Assembly (NCBI GenBank): GCA_023105745.1
Contig: JALGQZ010000019.1
Span: 5,456,001-5,520,000 of the forward strand
DNA from: Austropuccinia psidii
Lineage: Eukaryota; Basidiomycota; Pucciniomycetes; Pucciniales; Sphaerophragmiaceae
Length of the DNA stretch: 64,000 nt
Direction: 5' to 3'
In this document: positions 1 to 10,709 of the stretch, piece after piece
Layout: every line of letters starts with the position of its first letter
Numbering within the stretch: position 1 is the first letter of the stretch
Position numbers and translations under genes: made by a program
The notes under the pieces: model-generated
What the model was told of the DNA's origin: nothing
Database searches by the model: none
The model's input: the letters and a program-made list of their open reading frames with translations, nothing else

Positions 1-3000
1 TCTGGTGCTACAAACTCTTTTATTGCAAAGAATTTTGTTCTCAAGTACTCATTGACTCTGTCAGAGCTCCCTGAAAAGATTCCTCTTTTCATTTTGGATT
101 CTAACGAATCCCCTGCCTTGTTCATCACCCATTATACCAAGTGGGTAGGTGACTTGCCTTCCTTCCCAAGCTTTGAATGGGACTTCTTTATCATAGATTC
201 ACCCAAGGGAGAAGACCTAATATTGGGCTATGATTTCCTTTACCATTTTAATCCCATTATTGATTGGAAAAATGGATTGATCACCTATGATTCTAATCAT
301 AAGGATTCTAGTGGTATTATTCCTTCTACTAGTAATGACTTAGCCACTGCTGTCAACAGTGTTGCTCTGGTCGGTGAACTTAAGACACCTTCCCTTCCTT
401 CTTCTGTCCATATCCCTTGCATTATTCCCTCTCAGTCATTACTTCCATCAAGAGATGAAGTCTTCAAAGAGATAAAGGATGTTGGAGAAGATGTTGCCAT
501 ATCTTTACTTCATCTCTTTCAAGGGGATATGGACCTTCCTCCTTTATCTTTTCATGCCTCCCTGGAGGAGCAGTGGGATGAGGAGGAAGAGCCAGAAGAG
601 ATTGAAACTGTGCTGAAGGTAGTCCCTCCTGTTTATCACAAATATTTGGATGTATTCTCCAAAGTGAAAGCAGAGAAACTTCCTCCACACCGTGCCTGTG
701 ATCATCATATCGAACTGGAGGGTCTTCTACCTCCAATTGGTGTTATCTACCCATTATCAAATCAAGAGTCAGAAACACTGCGGGCCTACATTTCTGAGAA
801 TGTAGAGAAAGGTTTCATTAGACCAAGCTCCCCTTCAACAGGAGCACCTGTCCTTTTTGTCAAGAAAAAGGATGGAGGTCTTCGTTTGTGTGTTGACTAC
901 CGCAAACTCAATGCTGTCACTAGGAAGAACAGATACCCTGTTCCTCCTATGAACCAGCTTCTTACCGTATTCAACGGTTCCACTATCTTCTCCAAGATAG
1001 ATTTGTATGGTGCATATAACCTTCTGAGAATCAAAGAGGGGGATGAGCACTTAACTGCCTTTAGAACCAAATATGGTAGCTATGAGTATTTGGTCATGCC
1101 ATTTGGTTTGACCAATGCTCCTGCTTCTTTCCAAAATCTAGTAAATGATATCTTTGAAGATTTTTGGATGTGTTTGCTGTGGTTTATCTAGATGATATTA
1201 TGGTCTTTTCCAGTTCTGAGGAGGAACATGTCAAACATGTGGCCTCTGTCCTCCAAAGACTGAGGGACAATAATCTGTTTGCCAAAGCCTCCAAGTGTGT
1301 ATTCCATGCCTCAAGTGTGGAATACTTGGGCTTTGTTGTTTCAAGTGATGGCCTCAAGATGGATTCTTCAAAGGTTCAGCAAATCTTCAATTGGCCTCAG
1401 CCCAAAAACATCAAGGCTCTTCAATCCTTTCTTGGCTTTGCCAATTTTTATCGGCGTTTCATTAAAAATTATTCCAAAAAAATCACTTCTCTCACTTCCC
1501 TTCTCAAAAAAGATTCTCCTTTCATCTTCAATGAGGAAGCTCTTAAATTTCATTTCACTATCACTTACTGCCCAGGCAGGCTGGCCACTTTACCAGATGC
1601 CTTGTCATGTCGGGACGACGTGTACCCAGAGAGGGGGGTGGACTTCATCAGCAAGAATCCTCAGAATTTTCATCAAGTACTTAAGCAAGATGAAATTCAA
1701 GAGTCAAGATTCTTCTCAATCAAAGTGGAAATTTTCTCAGATTTAGTGGACAAGATTCAAAAAGAAGTATGGCAAGACAAAGACTATAAAGAAATACTCA
1801 AGCAACTAGCAAGAGGTGAATCAGTTCCAGATTATTCTCTTGAACCTCAAGCTAAGTTATTATTATTCAAAGATAGAGTGGTAATCCCAAGCAATGAAGA
1901 ACTTCAACTCAATATTCTTCAAAAGCGTCATGACTCACCATTGGCTGGCCATCCTGGCCAGGAGAAGACCCTCAAGCTCATCAAGAGGGATTTTTATTGG
2001 GCTGGCATGAATCAATTCATCAAGGACTATGTGTCCTCATGTCAGCAATGTTCAAGAAACAAGAACATTCATCACAAGAAGTTTGGATTACTCAAGCCTC
2101 TTTTAATTCCGTCTGGTCTTTGGAATTCATTATCAATGGACTTCATCACTCAATTGCCACTGTCAAACAACTTTGATTCAATTTTAGTAGTTGTGGACAG
2201 ATTCTCAACAATGGCAATCTTCATTCCAACTTATTGCACAATCACTGCTCTGGATTTAGCTCAAATCTTCATTAGTCATGTATTTTCCAAGCATGGACTT
2301 CCAGTCAGTATTGTCAGTGATAGAGGATCCTTATTTGTTTCATCATTTTGGACTCAATTGTGTCAGCAGCTCAAGATATCAAGAGATCTTTCAACTGCCT
2401 TTCACCCTGAAACAGATGGACAGACAGAGAGGGTAAATCAGATACTAGAACAGTACCTTTGGATGTATGTCAGCTATCATCAAGATGACTGGTACACCTG
2501 GCTCCCACTGGCTGAATTTGCCTATAATAATGCAGAAAATTCATCAACCAAGCAATCACCTTTTTTCACCGATTATGGAAGAAATCCCAGCTTTGACTCA
2601 ATCCATATTTCTCAAGACTCACCTGCTGGAAAGTTATCAACAAAACTCCAATCAGTACAGCAAGTTGTCAAAGAAGAATTAGAGTCAGCAATAAGGAGAT
2701 TCAAGAAGTATGCAGATAGAAATAGAGCAATTCCACCTGATTTCCAACCTGGGGAAAAAGTATGGCTAGCTTCCAAGAACATCAAGACAACAAGACCCAC
2801 CAAGAAATTATCAGAAAGATGGTTGGGACCTTTTGAAGTTCTGAAGAAGATTGGCAGTCATGCATATCACCTCAAGTTGCCTCAGCAATTGAAGACAGTT
2901 CACCTTGTATTCCATGTGTCCTTATTAGAACCAGTCAAGCATTCAACTATCCCAAATAGTCATCAATTGCCGCCACCACCAGTTTTAGTGGAGCAGCAAG

Positions 3001-3203
3001 AAGAATGGGAAGTGGCTCAGGTTCTGGACTCAAAACTCAAAAGAGGTAGATTATGGTATCTTGTAGAGTGGAAAGGATTCAGTGAAGACCCAGAAAGAAC
3101 CACTTGGGAACCAGCTTCAAACCTTACCAACTCACCAGATCTTGTCAAGGACTTCCACTCATTGTATCCAGAGAAGCCTGGTCCAAATACCTCAAGAGTT
3201 TGA
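1..3203 (+). pseudogene. pol: Chromo-1 pol (protease-RT-integrase-chromodomain), broken
   Basis: The first codons are Ser-Gly-Ala of the aspartic protease active site (the Asp codon is just off the window). Reverse transcriptase follows, then integrase with an HHCC zinc finger (about 1930-2065) and a DDE core including SDRG and a TDGQTERVNQ motif, and a C-terminal chromodomain (about 3000-3150). Against Chromo-2 there are two lesions. One base is missing at about 1161-1165, so frame 1 stops at 1191 and the frame continues from about 1164, next to the YLDD motif. About 369 bp (123 codons) is deleted in frame at about 1545, removing nearly all of RNase H including its acidic residues. Otherwise the reading frame is open to the TGA at 3201-3203. 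The DALS motif after RNase H is followed by Cys in both copies. Confidence 0.93.
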
Positions 3204-3830
3204 TTTATGGTGCTTGGTGGGGAGAATAAGTTATGAAAGTAAGTTCCTCTCCTGGCATGCACCTTTAAGGGGGTATTCTACCCATATGTTGTTGTAAGCA
3301 TCACCTTGGCCACTTTGTGAGCACTTGTCAATTCTTTGGACAGGTTCAGGAAGCATACAACACCAATACCCCCAATTTGGACCTTATCAAGATATGGCCA
3401 AATATTCCTTTCTTTGTTTTCTTTTCTTTCTTTTCATTTATCATTTCAATTTATGCCAATCATCATAATTCAAGACATTCATTACTTCAAGTCATTTATG
3501 GCAATTCTTCTCAGAACTCATTTATGGCAATCTTTTTCAATTTTATGGTGCTTGGTGGGGAGTGGGAGTTATGAAAGTAAGTTCCATCTCCTGGTATGCA
3601 TCCCTGAGGGTTCTACTTCTTGTAAAACATCACCTTGGCCACTCTGTGAGCATCAAATGCTTGGTTTTCATTTTTCAGACACTTTTTTGGCCAGAATCAA
3701 GCAACTCACTACAAGAAGGACCAACCATAAGGATTTTTCTTTATTTCTTTCTTTACTCTCATTTTCTCTTATACTTTTATTTTTCTTTCTTTTTTTACTT
3801 GTATAATTTTCTTTCTTTTATTTCTTAAAG
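3204..3830 (+). repeat. Chromo-1 post-pol repeat pair with splice-like signals
   Basis: Two diverged copies of one module start at about 3204 and 3542 with TTTATGGTGCTTGGTGGGGA. Each then has GAAAGTAAGTTCC, a run ending in CACCTTGGCCAC and GTGAGCA, and a pyrimidine-rich tract ending in CAG (near 3340 and 3678). GTAAGT..CAG would fit small introns of roughly 100 bp, but no reading frame is joined by them. The same pair sits after pol in Chromo-2 (25260-25880). The stretch 3700-3945 is T-rich with nothing else recognisable. Confidence 0.75.
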
Positions 3831-3945
3831 CAGCAGCATCCCCTCCCAAATCATGTATTGGGAGGTTCCATTATTTTTTTTCATTTTTTAGTATTTATAA
3901 GAGTGGGGATAGAAGGCAAACCAAACACAAACAAGGAAAAGGAAA

Positions 3946-5186
3946 CTAGTTATCTCTACCCAAATCATCAAATGTTCTCTGGAAATCATTTATCAACTCA
4001 TCTTCATACCAGGCAAATTTTGCAGCCATCTCTTCAGAAGCAGTACCTGGGATAGTCCTGTCATTGGCATACATAATCACCTCTCTGCTATTCCTATCAA
4101 CCCTCCTGAACAATCTGGCCACAGCATCTTGACTTTCACTAGCCGCGTTGGGATCTTCTCTGGTAACCCGGATAGGCCAACGTTCTCTTCTTTGAAAAAC
4201 TTGAGCAGCAGGAAACGGCAGAGGGGACAATCCATCTCTCCTTCTGCTGGAACTGGCCACAGGTTGGAGTTGACAGGAGGTGTTTATGGGTGAGTTCCTG
4301 GGCTGTTGAACTGGGGATGGTCTTACTGCTGGATTCAAGGCAGGCCTGGTGGTGTGGGAAGTAGTTGGTGAAGGAGGAGGAAGGGTTGTAGGAATGGAGG
4401 CAAGCATTGGTTGGAAGGTTCTTGGAGTACTGGGAATGACTTTACTTTGGAATCTGGTGTTGTCAAGAGGTTGAGAAGAGGAATTTCTGGATGGATGGCC
4501 AATGGAATGAGGAATAACTTGAACTTCTTCACCATCCAACTCATCACTTCCTTCAGCATCTGGATCTGATGGGGAATCAACAATTCTTCTTAGCTTCTTC
4601 ACTACTTTCACCACTCCATCAGCATTGGTCCTTGAAATTGGAATTTCTGAGCTGTAGTGGATGGGCCTACCACCAATTGGAATGGACCCTCCAAAATTAG
4701 TCCATCTGGCCCCATCCCTCTTCCTGGAACCAGTTACTACATCAAGATATCAGCACCAATTCAATCAAAATATGCAAATCACTCACATTGAGAAAATCCA
4801 GAAGTGGCATCAGGGGTAGGCTCCTCAAGAATGGGGAATTCCTTCCCATAAGGCCCATCTTTCCTGCTCCATAAGTGTCTCCTGACCTGGGACAAAGTCA
4901 ATCCGGTACGGCGGCATGGCTTCTTCCCAACAAAAAAAAAATGGCATTTTGATGATCGAGGATTGTAATGTTGAAAGCAATCCTTTCCCTTGGCCAAACA
5001 CTCAGCACAGGCAGGATCAAGAACTTCAACTGCTCTGAACCCATCATATGTTTGGGAAGGATCAAAATGGCCAGAAAACGCCATGGAAAGGGAGGACAAT
5101 CGACTGAAGACACCAGAACCATGAAGAACAGATGGTGGCGGTGCAGAAGGAGAAGATTCAGTGAGTTCAGTCAGTTTGGAACTCAT
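3946..5186 (-). CDS. Antisense accessory gene in chromovirus 3' region, Zn2Cys6-like, two exons
   Basis: This gene runs opposite to the host element between pol and the 3' LTR. Exon 1 is 5186-4787, a 50-bp intron is 4787-1 to 4737, and exon 2 is 4736-3946, giving about 396 residues. I chose the Met at 5186 because the product from there matches a protein family I recall as highly repeated in A. psidii; the frame stays open to 5303. Near residue 60-95 the cysteines are spaced C-x2-C-x6-C-x10-C-x2-[F]-x6-C, the spacing of fungal Zn(II)2Cys6 clusters with the fifth Cys replaced by Phe inside a run of ten T. The middle is Pro/Ser-rich and probably disordered; the acidic C-terminus looks helical. 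Function unknown. DNA binding is inferred only from the Cys pattern, and this copy may be disabled. Neither Chromo-2 nor the R and T elements carry it. Confidence 0.7.
4737..4786 (-). other. 50-bp spliceosomal intron of the antisense gene
   Basis: On the - strand the intron starts GTGAGT and ends TGATGTAG, with a branch-like CTGAT about 15 bp upstream of the acceptor. Removing it joins codons in frame (CAA, then T|TA) and restores one open frame across exon 1 and exon 2. Unspliced, the upstream frame stops shortly after the donor at 4779. Confidence 0.8.
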
Positions 5187-6160
5187 AACTGAAGAATATG
5201 CAAGCAGAACATTCAAGACGTCAGAAACAATCCACTCCATATCAAGATAAAAGAATTTGACCTCAAGGAAATGGGGCCATAACTCAATTATGCCCCTCCT
5301 CAAAGCCTCTATGGTGAAGGTTCATACCCCTTTGGGGCTGAACTCATCACCCAGGGCCTCCCCTGCAACTTTGGGAAGGCCAGGATGTTGATGGTTCTGG
5401 ACCCCATTAATGGATCCAGGCCATGTATGGTGAACTTTTATGCTTGGGCCATTTCTGGGCCCCTTGGTCACCCTGGGTCCCCAGCAAATTTGGGCCCAGG
5501 GGCTCCATTTTGGTCCTGGGGGCCTCCATTAACCCCCACGGACCGCGGCATACGGTCCACAGCCCACGGACCGCGAACCACAAACTGCGGCCCGCGGACT
5601 GTATGACCCCAAAACATCCAAAAGGCCAATTATGGCCAAATTCACCAAAACACCCAAAAAGGCCAAAAGGCCATAAAAAATCAAGATATATCAAGAATCA
5701 TCAGGGTAAATGCCATAGCCCAAAACATTTTGGAGGGCTGTTGAGGCCATTTCCATGGCTAATGGGGACAAGACCCCTTGGAGGAATTTTTTCAATTTTT
5801 CAATGGATTAAGCCTTGCCCAATGAGTACACTTCATATACTCATTGGGCATCATTTTTTGAGCACAAGAGCTCAGTGGTCCTTATTCTGGGATATATCCC
5901 AAGGCCACATCTCAAGGGCATGGCTGATTGAATCAGAAAAAAAAAAGAAATGCATACTTCAAAGTGGAATACTTACTCAAACTTGGAAAAAGGGGGGAAT
6001 CAATTGAATTTGACAGAGAAGAAGTAATGAAGGATTTTCAGGATAATGGTCAAGAGGGAAAGAAAATTAAAAAAAAGAAATTTTTTGAAAAAATGTGGGG
6101 ATATTGAGATGCCACTCAACAGTGGCAGGGTATTATGGTGTTCAGGAGCCCACCAGTTTC
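5187..6160. other. Chromo-1 3' region: GC-rich tract and untranslated sequence
   Basis: Immediately upstream of the antisense gene the base composition switches from AT-rich to strongly GC-rich (about 5310-5620), with repeated GGACCGCGG / GGCCC-type words and short inverted repeats. From 5620 to 6160 the sequence is again AT-rich. The ORFs here read through simple repeats in several frames and are not credible genes. The GC-rich tract could be the promoter or CpG-rich control region of the antisense gene, but I see no direct proof. Confidence 0.55.
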
Positions 6161-6173
6161 AAGAGGGGGATAC
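6161..6173 (+). promoter_or_regulatory. Polypurine tract of Chromo-1
   Basis: AAGAGGGGGATAC lies directly 5' of the LTR start TGTAACA. The same AAGAGGGGGA precedes the Chromo-2 3' LTR at 27176, which supports use as plus-strand primer. Confidence 0.85.
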
Positions 6174-7178
6174 TGTAACAACCATCCATCAGGGGTAAGG
6201 GTATTCATTCATACACCCACTCAAACACCCCAAACCAGAAAATCCAGTATCTGCATCAGCATTCAGTTTCAGCAATCTTCATTCTGAAACATGCATACAG
6301 CTTGGTACATCAATACAGCCGTCAATACCTGTACAGGTTGGATTCACCCAATACAGTTTCAATACACCAATATGGAACTGTATGATCACTCAAATACAAC
6401 ACACCTCTTGTACAGGTTCTGTACAGCTGTACAGGACCTGTATTAGCCAGACTCAATTCAATAATCAATTACTCTCATGAAAATTCTTCCTCTGGATCAG
6501 GGCTGGTGATTCTCACATATACCAGCCCCTCTTTCTCCCCCCCTGCGGACTTTTCCCCAGTTAATTAATTTAGTTATTTATTATTTTATAATTATTCTTA
6601 TCCTTATAATTGGGTATTATAATTATTTAATTTTAAGTTAGTCTTTGCCTTTTCTCTCTTTGCCTGTACAGTATGAGTTGGGTGGCCATAGCCTTATTAA
6701 CCCTTCTATTTCCATTCTGACAGGTTGAAACAGTGGACTTGGACTTGTTTGTGGTTGGCTCTTCTATTTCTTACTCTTACTCTTGTTGCTGCTTTTTCTT
6801 ATATTTATTCTTTTAGCAATTTATCTTTAACACTCTTCAGTGTACTCCTTCTTACCATATCTTTGAGCCCTCCATAAGTGAGTCCCAGTTTACTGAGTGC
6901 CAGACCCTCTTCACTTCGAAGAGCCCCTGTGACATATCCCTGTTAATCCTTTTCTCTTATCTGACCAGGTTGAAACAGTGATTCAGGATTATTTGTGGGT
7001 GGCTATTTATCATTGATTTTGTTTTGTTTCATGTCTTTTAATTCTGATGAATATATCATTTGGAATTCTATTTTCTATTTGTTTGCTTTTATATTTTGAG
7101 TATTTACTTTGAGCCCTGCATAAGTAAGTCTTTTCACTGAGTGACAGGTCCTCTTCACTCAGAAGAGCCCCTGTGACA
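6174..7178 (+). repeat. Chromo-1 3' LTR with extra partial LTR copy
   Basis: The LTR begins TGTAACA at the polypurine tract. A complete LTR of 761 bp would end at 6934 (CCCCTGTGACA), close to the 739-758 bp of Chromo-2 LTRs. A second piece, 6935-7178, repeats the 3' third (from TATCC..GGTTGAAACAG to CCCCTGTGACA) and is actually closer to the Chromo-2 LTR there. Tandem partial duplication or recombination between LTRs would explain it. Confidence 0.8.
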
Positions 7179-9459
7179 CCTTTGTTTGTGTTTTGATTAC
7201 CACAAACTCAATGCTGTTACTAGGAAGAACAAATATCCAGTTCCTCCTATGAATTGGATTCTCACTGTTTTGGTGGTTCCTCTATCTTCTCCAATATTCA
7301 TTTGCATGGTTTATATAGCCTGCTCAGAATCAAGGAGGGTGATGAACACTTGAAACATTTTAGGACCAAAGATGCCAGTTATGAGTAATTGGTTATACCA
7401 TTGGGGTTCACCAATGTTCCCTCCTCTATAAACATTTTAAGGATGATGTTTTTCCAATATCATAGGTGTTTAATTTCAGGCTTATCTGGATGATATTATG
7501 GTATTCTCCAAGTCTGAGGAAGAACATGTCACTGGTGTGTTCACTTTACTTTCCAGACTAAGAGCTAATAACTTGTTTTTCAAGGAATCCAAGTGCCTTT
7601 TTCTTGCTTCAAGTTTTGAACATCTGGGTTAATTTGTTTCCTCTGAAGGCCTCACAATGGACAAACTAAAATTTCAGAAGATTCTTTATTGACCTCCTCC
7701 AAGAAACCTAAAGGCTCTTCAATAATTCCTTGGCTTTTCCAACTTCTACCCCCAGCTCATCAAGAAAATTTCAAAGAAAAACAGTTGAATAAGGAAATTC
7801 CTCAATGAAGATTCAGCTTTACACCTCAATGAGGAAGGTCTAACCCATTTTTACCAACTCAAAGAGGATTTTATCACTTCCCCAATCCTTCCTCACTTAA
7901 ACCATTGTCTACCGATCATTGTAGATACCAATGCATTAGATTATGTCTTTGGTTCTATACTTAGTCTGGTTTCTGACTCAGCAAAACATCCCACTTCATT
8001 TCATAGCTGCAGGCCTATCTAAGCAGAGCTCAAATATGAGATTCATGACAAAGAACTCCTGGGAATAGTCTGGCCCTGAAGCACTGGAGTGCTTTTCTCC
8101 TTTCTTGCTTTTTTCCCTTTGGAGTTCTTACCAATCAAGCTTTTCTCCAATACTTTATGACCTCAAAAGCGCTCACTTGGCACGAATCCCACTGGGATGA
8201 CTTCCTTTCTGAATTTAACTTCTCTATCACTTACCACCCTGGCTGCTTGGCTACTCTTCCAGATGCCTCATCAAATTTCTGAAATGTTTACCATGAGGGG
8301 GGGAAGGATTTGATTAGAAAGAATCCAATGAATTTTAAACAAATTGTTAAGGAATATGAAGTCCAACCCTCATTATTTTTTGCAGTCAAGTTGGATTCTT
8401 TTTGAAATTTGATTTATTCAACTCAGAAGGAATTATGGGAAGATTCCCAGTATAAAAGTATCCTGGAAAATTTGGGAAAACGTAAATCTGTTCAAGATTC
8501 TTCTCTTGATCCTTCTTCCTAGCTTCTTCTTTTCAAATATTGGGTAGTGGTCACAAATGACCCAATAATTCAGCTCTAATATTTTCACAAATGCAATGAC
8601 TCTCCTCTAGCTAGCCACCCTAGCCAACAGAAGACTCTCAAACTGGTCAAGTAGGGTTTTCACTGGCCCTGCATGACTCAATTCATCAAGAATTATGTTT
8701 CTTCCTGTAAACAGTGCTCATAAAACAAGAGAATTAATCACAAGAAGTTTAGAGTACTCAAGCCTCTTTCAATTCCAAAAGGTCCTTGGATTTTTTCCTC
8801 AATGGACTTCAAAAATCAATTTCCACTGTCCAATTCTTTGAATCAAATCTGGTAATAGTGGACAGATTCTAAAAAATGAAAATATTAATTCCAACAATGT
8901 CTCCAATTACTTCACTGTATTGGGCCCATTTATTCATTAAGAATATTTTCTTAAGTCAGGGCTTTCCTTCAACCATTTTCAGTGATAGAGGTTCCCTTTT
9001 TGTTTCTCTTTTTGGACCAATATTTCTCAGAAGCTCATTATTTCAACGGATCTTTCAGCTTCTTATTACCCAGAAACTGATGTACAATCAGAGAGGGTAA
9101 ATCAGATACTACACAAGTACCTTTGGATGTATGTCAGTCATCATCAAGATGGTTGTAATACCTGGCTCACTCTGTCTGAATTGGCCTGCAATAACTGTGA
9201 CCACTTTTCAAAAAAAAATCACCATTTTTCACTGTTTATAGAAGAGATCTTCCATTTGACTCAGTTAAAATTACTCAAGCCACTCCTGGTGGAAAGTTAT
9301 CTCAAAAACAGCAATCAGTACAGAAATATGTCAAGAGAGAACTACAAGATTCCATAAACAAGTTCAACCAGTATGAAGATGAAAGTAGTGAAAGTCCACC
9401 TCTTTTCAATCCAATTGACATGGTATGGCTTTCCTCCAAGAACATAAAATCAGCAAGAC
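7179..9459 (+). pseudogene. Chromo-0: ancient decayed chromovirus pol
   Basis: Chromovirus pol is recognisable from the RT (around a [15 protein letters not shown] stretch at 7195) through RNase H (about 7920), the DALS-like linker (about 8260), integrase (SDRGSLFVS-like peptide near 8985) and on toward the GPY region. It is full of stops and indels in all frames, so this is the oldest layer. Its left part was cut away by Chromo-1 and its right part by the R LTR that begins at 9460. The missing C-terminus should lie beyond the right end of the window. Confidence 0.85.
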
Positions 9460-9726
9460 TGTCAGCCTGTGACTCAAACCAGAGCACAAGCATGACAGCC
9501 AAAATACCATAAACCAATGGTATAGCAGAGATACCACCAAAACATGGAGCTAAGCCAAATAAGCTAAAAAGGTATCAAAAGAAAGAGGAAACTCACCTCT
9601 GTCTGAAGATATAAGTCCCATCACCATAGGAAAAGGAATAACAAAGTTTTTTCTGCTCAAACTTATTGCTAATCATAAAGCTTAGTTTTCACCTCTCATG
9701 TAAAGTCCAGAAGGAGAGGCTTAACG
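9460..9726 (+). repeat. R3 5' LTR, left fragment
   Basis: First 267 bp of an R LTR in + orientation, closely matching the start of the solo LTR at 19460. It is inserted in the old chromovirus pol; AAGAC at 9455-9459 is the candidate left TSD, whose partner should lie beyond the window. Confidence 0.85.
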
Positions 9727-9760
9727 TGTGAGCCTTAGAGGTAATTTCATATACCCAAAA
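9727..9760 (+). repeat. T LTR, left 34 bp
   Basis: TGTGAGCCTTAGAGG.. through CAAAA. The final CAAAA (9756-9760) is the left TSD of R2; the same 5 bp stands at 58060-58064 after R2. Confidence 0.85.
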
Positions 9761-9886
9761 TGTCAGGGTGAGTCTATGATAAAGGTGTATATAAGTATTT
9801 ACAAGCTTTAACTATAACTGTGACACGGTAAAAATAGTTTTAAAAGATGATAAGGTTGGTAATAAATGATTAAATTAAGATATTAA

Positions 9887-9933
9887 GGGCTTTACTATAA
9901 AGATATAGTGGTGGTGAGTGCTGTTGAAAGCCC
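9887..9933 (-). promoter_or_regulatory. Two-stem LTR structure, R2 3' LTR
   Basis: Outer arms GGGCTTT / AAAGCCC; inner arms ACTATA / TATAGT around AAGA; then the conserved GGTGGTGAG spacer. It lies about 130 bp from the element-sense 3' end of the LTR. Confidence 0.6.
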
Positions 9934-10709
9934 TGGGTGCAGCTTTACCTGTTGGGTTACCATAAAGACTACAATACTTTTAATTTAAGAGTATACCTTA
10001 TTATTAGCCAGAGTAAAACTGTTTTTGACAGTTTATTACGTAGGTTATTCAAGAGCAGGATGAGGAGACAATTCTGGCTGTGAAAAGCCTCCTTTTTATT
10101 ATGAAATGGGGTGGAAAGGGTGCTAGACCTTTCCACGTAGAGGAAGTGAAGATTTTTTCACTTTCTATTACTGGCTTGTCGTTTGCAAACAGCCTGTATT
10201 GGGCTCAGATGTGGTTTTCAAACAACATCTGGGCCGTTTGCACCAATACAGGGTGAAAATCTTCATCTGGGCACCTCACAGCCTGATTCTGAAGTGTATG
10301 ATGCGTAGAATGCTGTACAGAAACTGTATGTGACCCCAGTATTGACTGACATATGAGGTATTGAAGTAAAAACATGCTTCTTTGTCTATTTGACACCTCA
10401 TATTCATGATTATGGGATATTATCCCATGGTAAGGCTGTATATGACAGCAGGTGGGATTTTAACCTTAAAACAGCTATAGCTTTGTCAATTCTTGAGAAA
10501 TCAACCTCAGAATTGGTTCAGTGTGTAGCCCTGTATGTACTCTACACAATGGTACCTCATTTGATATGGGTATCATTAAATATGGCAAAGTAATCCCATG
10601 TACAAGATTTTTGTACATTTGCGTGTTTTAGGCAAAAAGCTGTATTGAGCTTGTTTGCCCCATAACTTCTGCAGTACCTGAGATATGAGGAAGTGGATGA
10701 AACCATCAG

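Larger units (their letters stand above)
1..7178 (+). mobile_element. Chromo-1: chromovirus (Ty3/gypsy) copy, 5' end outside window
   Basis: The window opens inside pol of a chromovirus and runs through a long 3' region to a 3' LTR that ends at 7178, where a much older chromovirus pol resumes. The 5' LTR and gag lie upstream of the window, so the TSD cannot be tested; the base pairs just after the LTR are CCTTT. It differs from Chromo-2 (17213-27946) in having an antisense gene in its 3' region and a more divergent LTR, so it is a separate subfamily. Confidence 0.85.

Noticed and set aside
5385..6007. Overlapping ORFs over the GC-rich tract of Chromo-1
   Set aside because: GC-rich sequence has few stops; the peptides are Pro/Gly/His low-complexity and match nothing I know.
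9460..9726. Reading this R LTR piece as an independent truncated solo LTR
   Set aside because: Its end matches the start of 59855-61028 at the same LTR base, with flanking TAACG/TAACC around a complete T LTR; a single split LTR is simpler.
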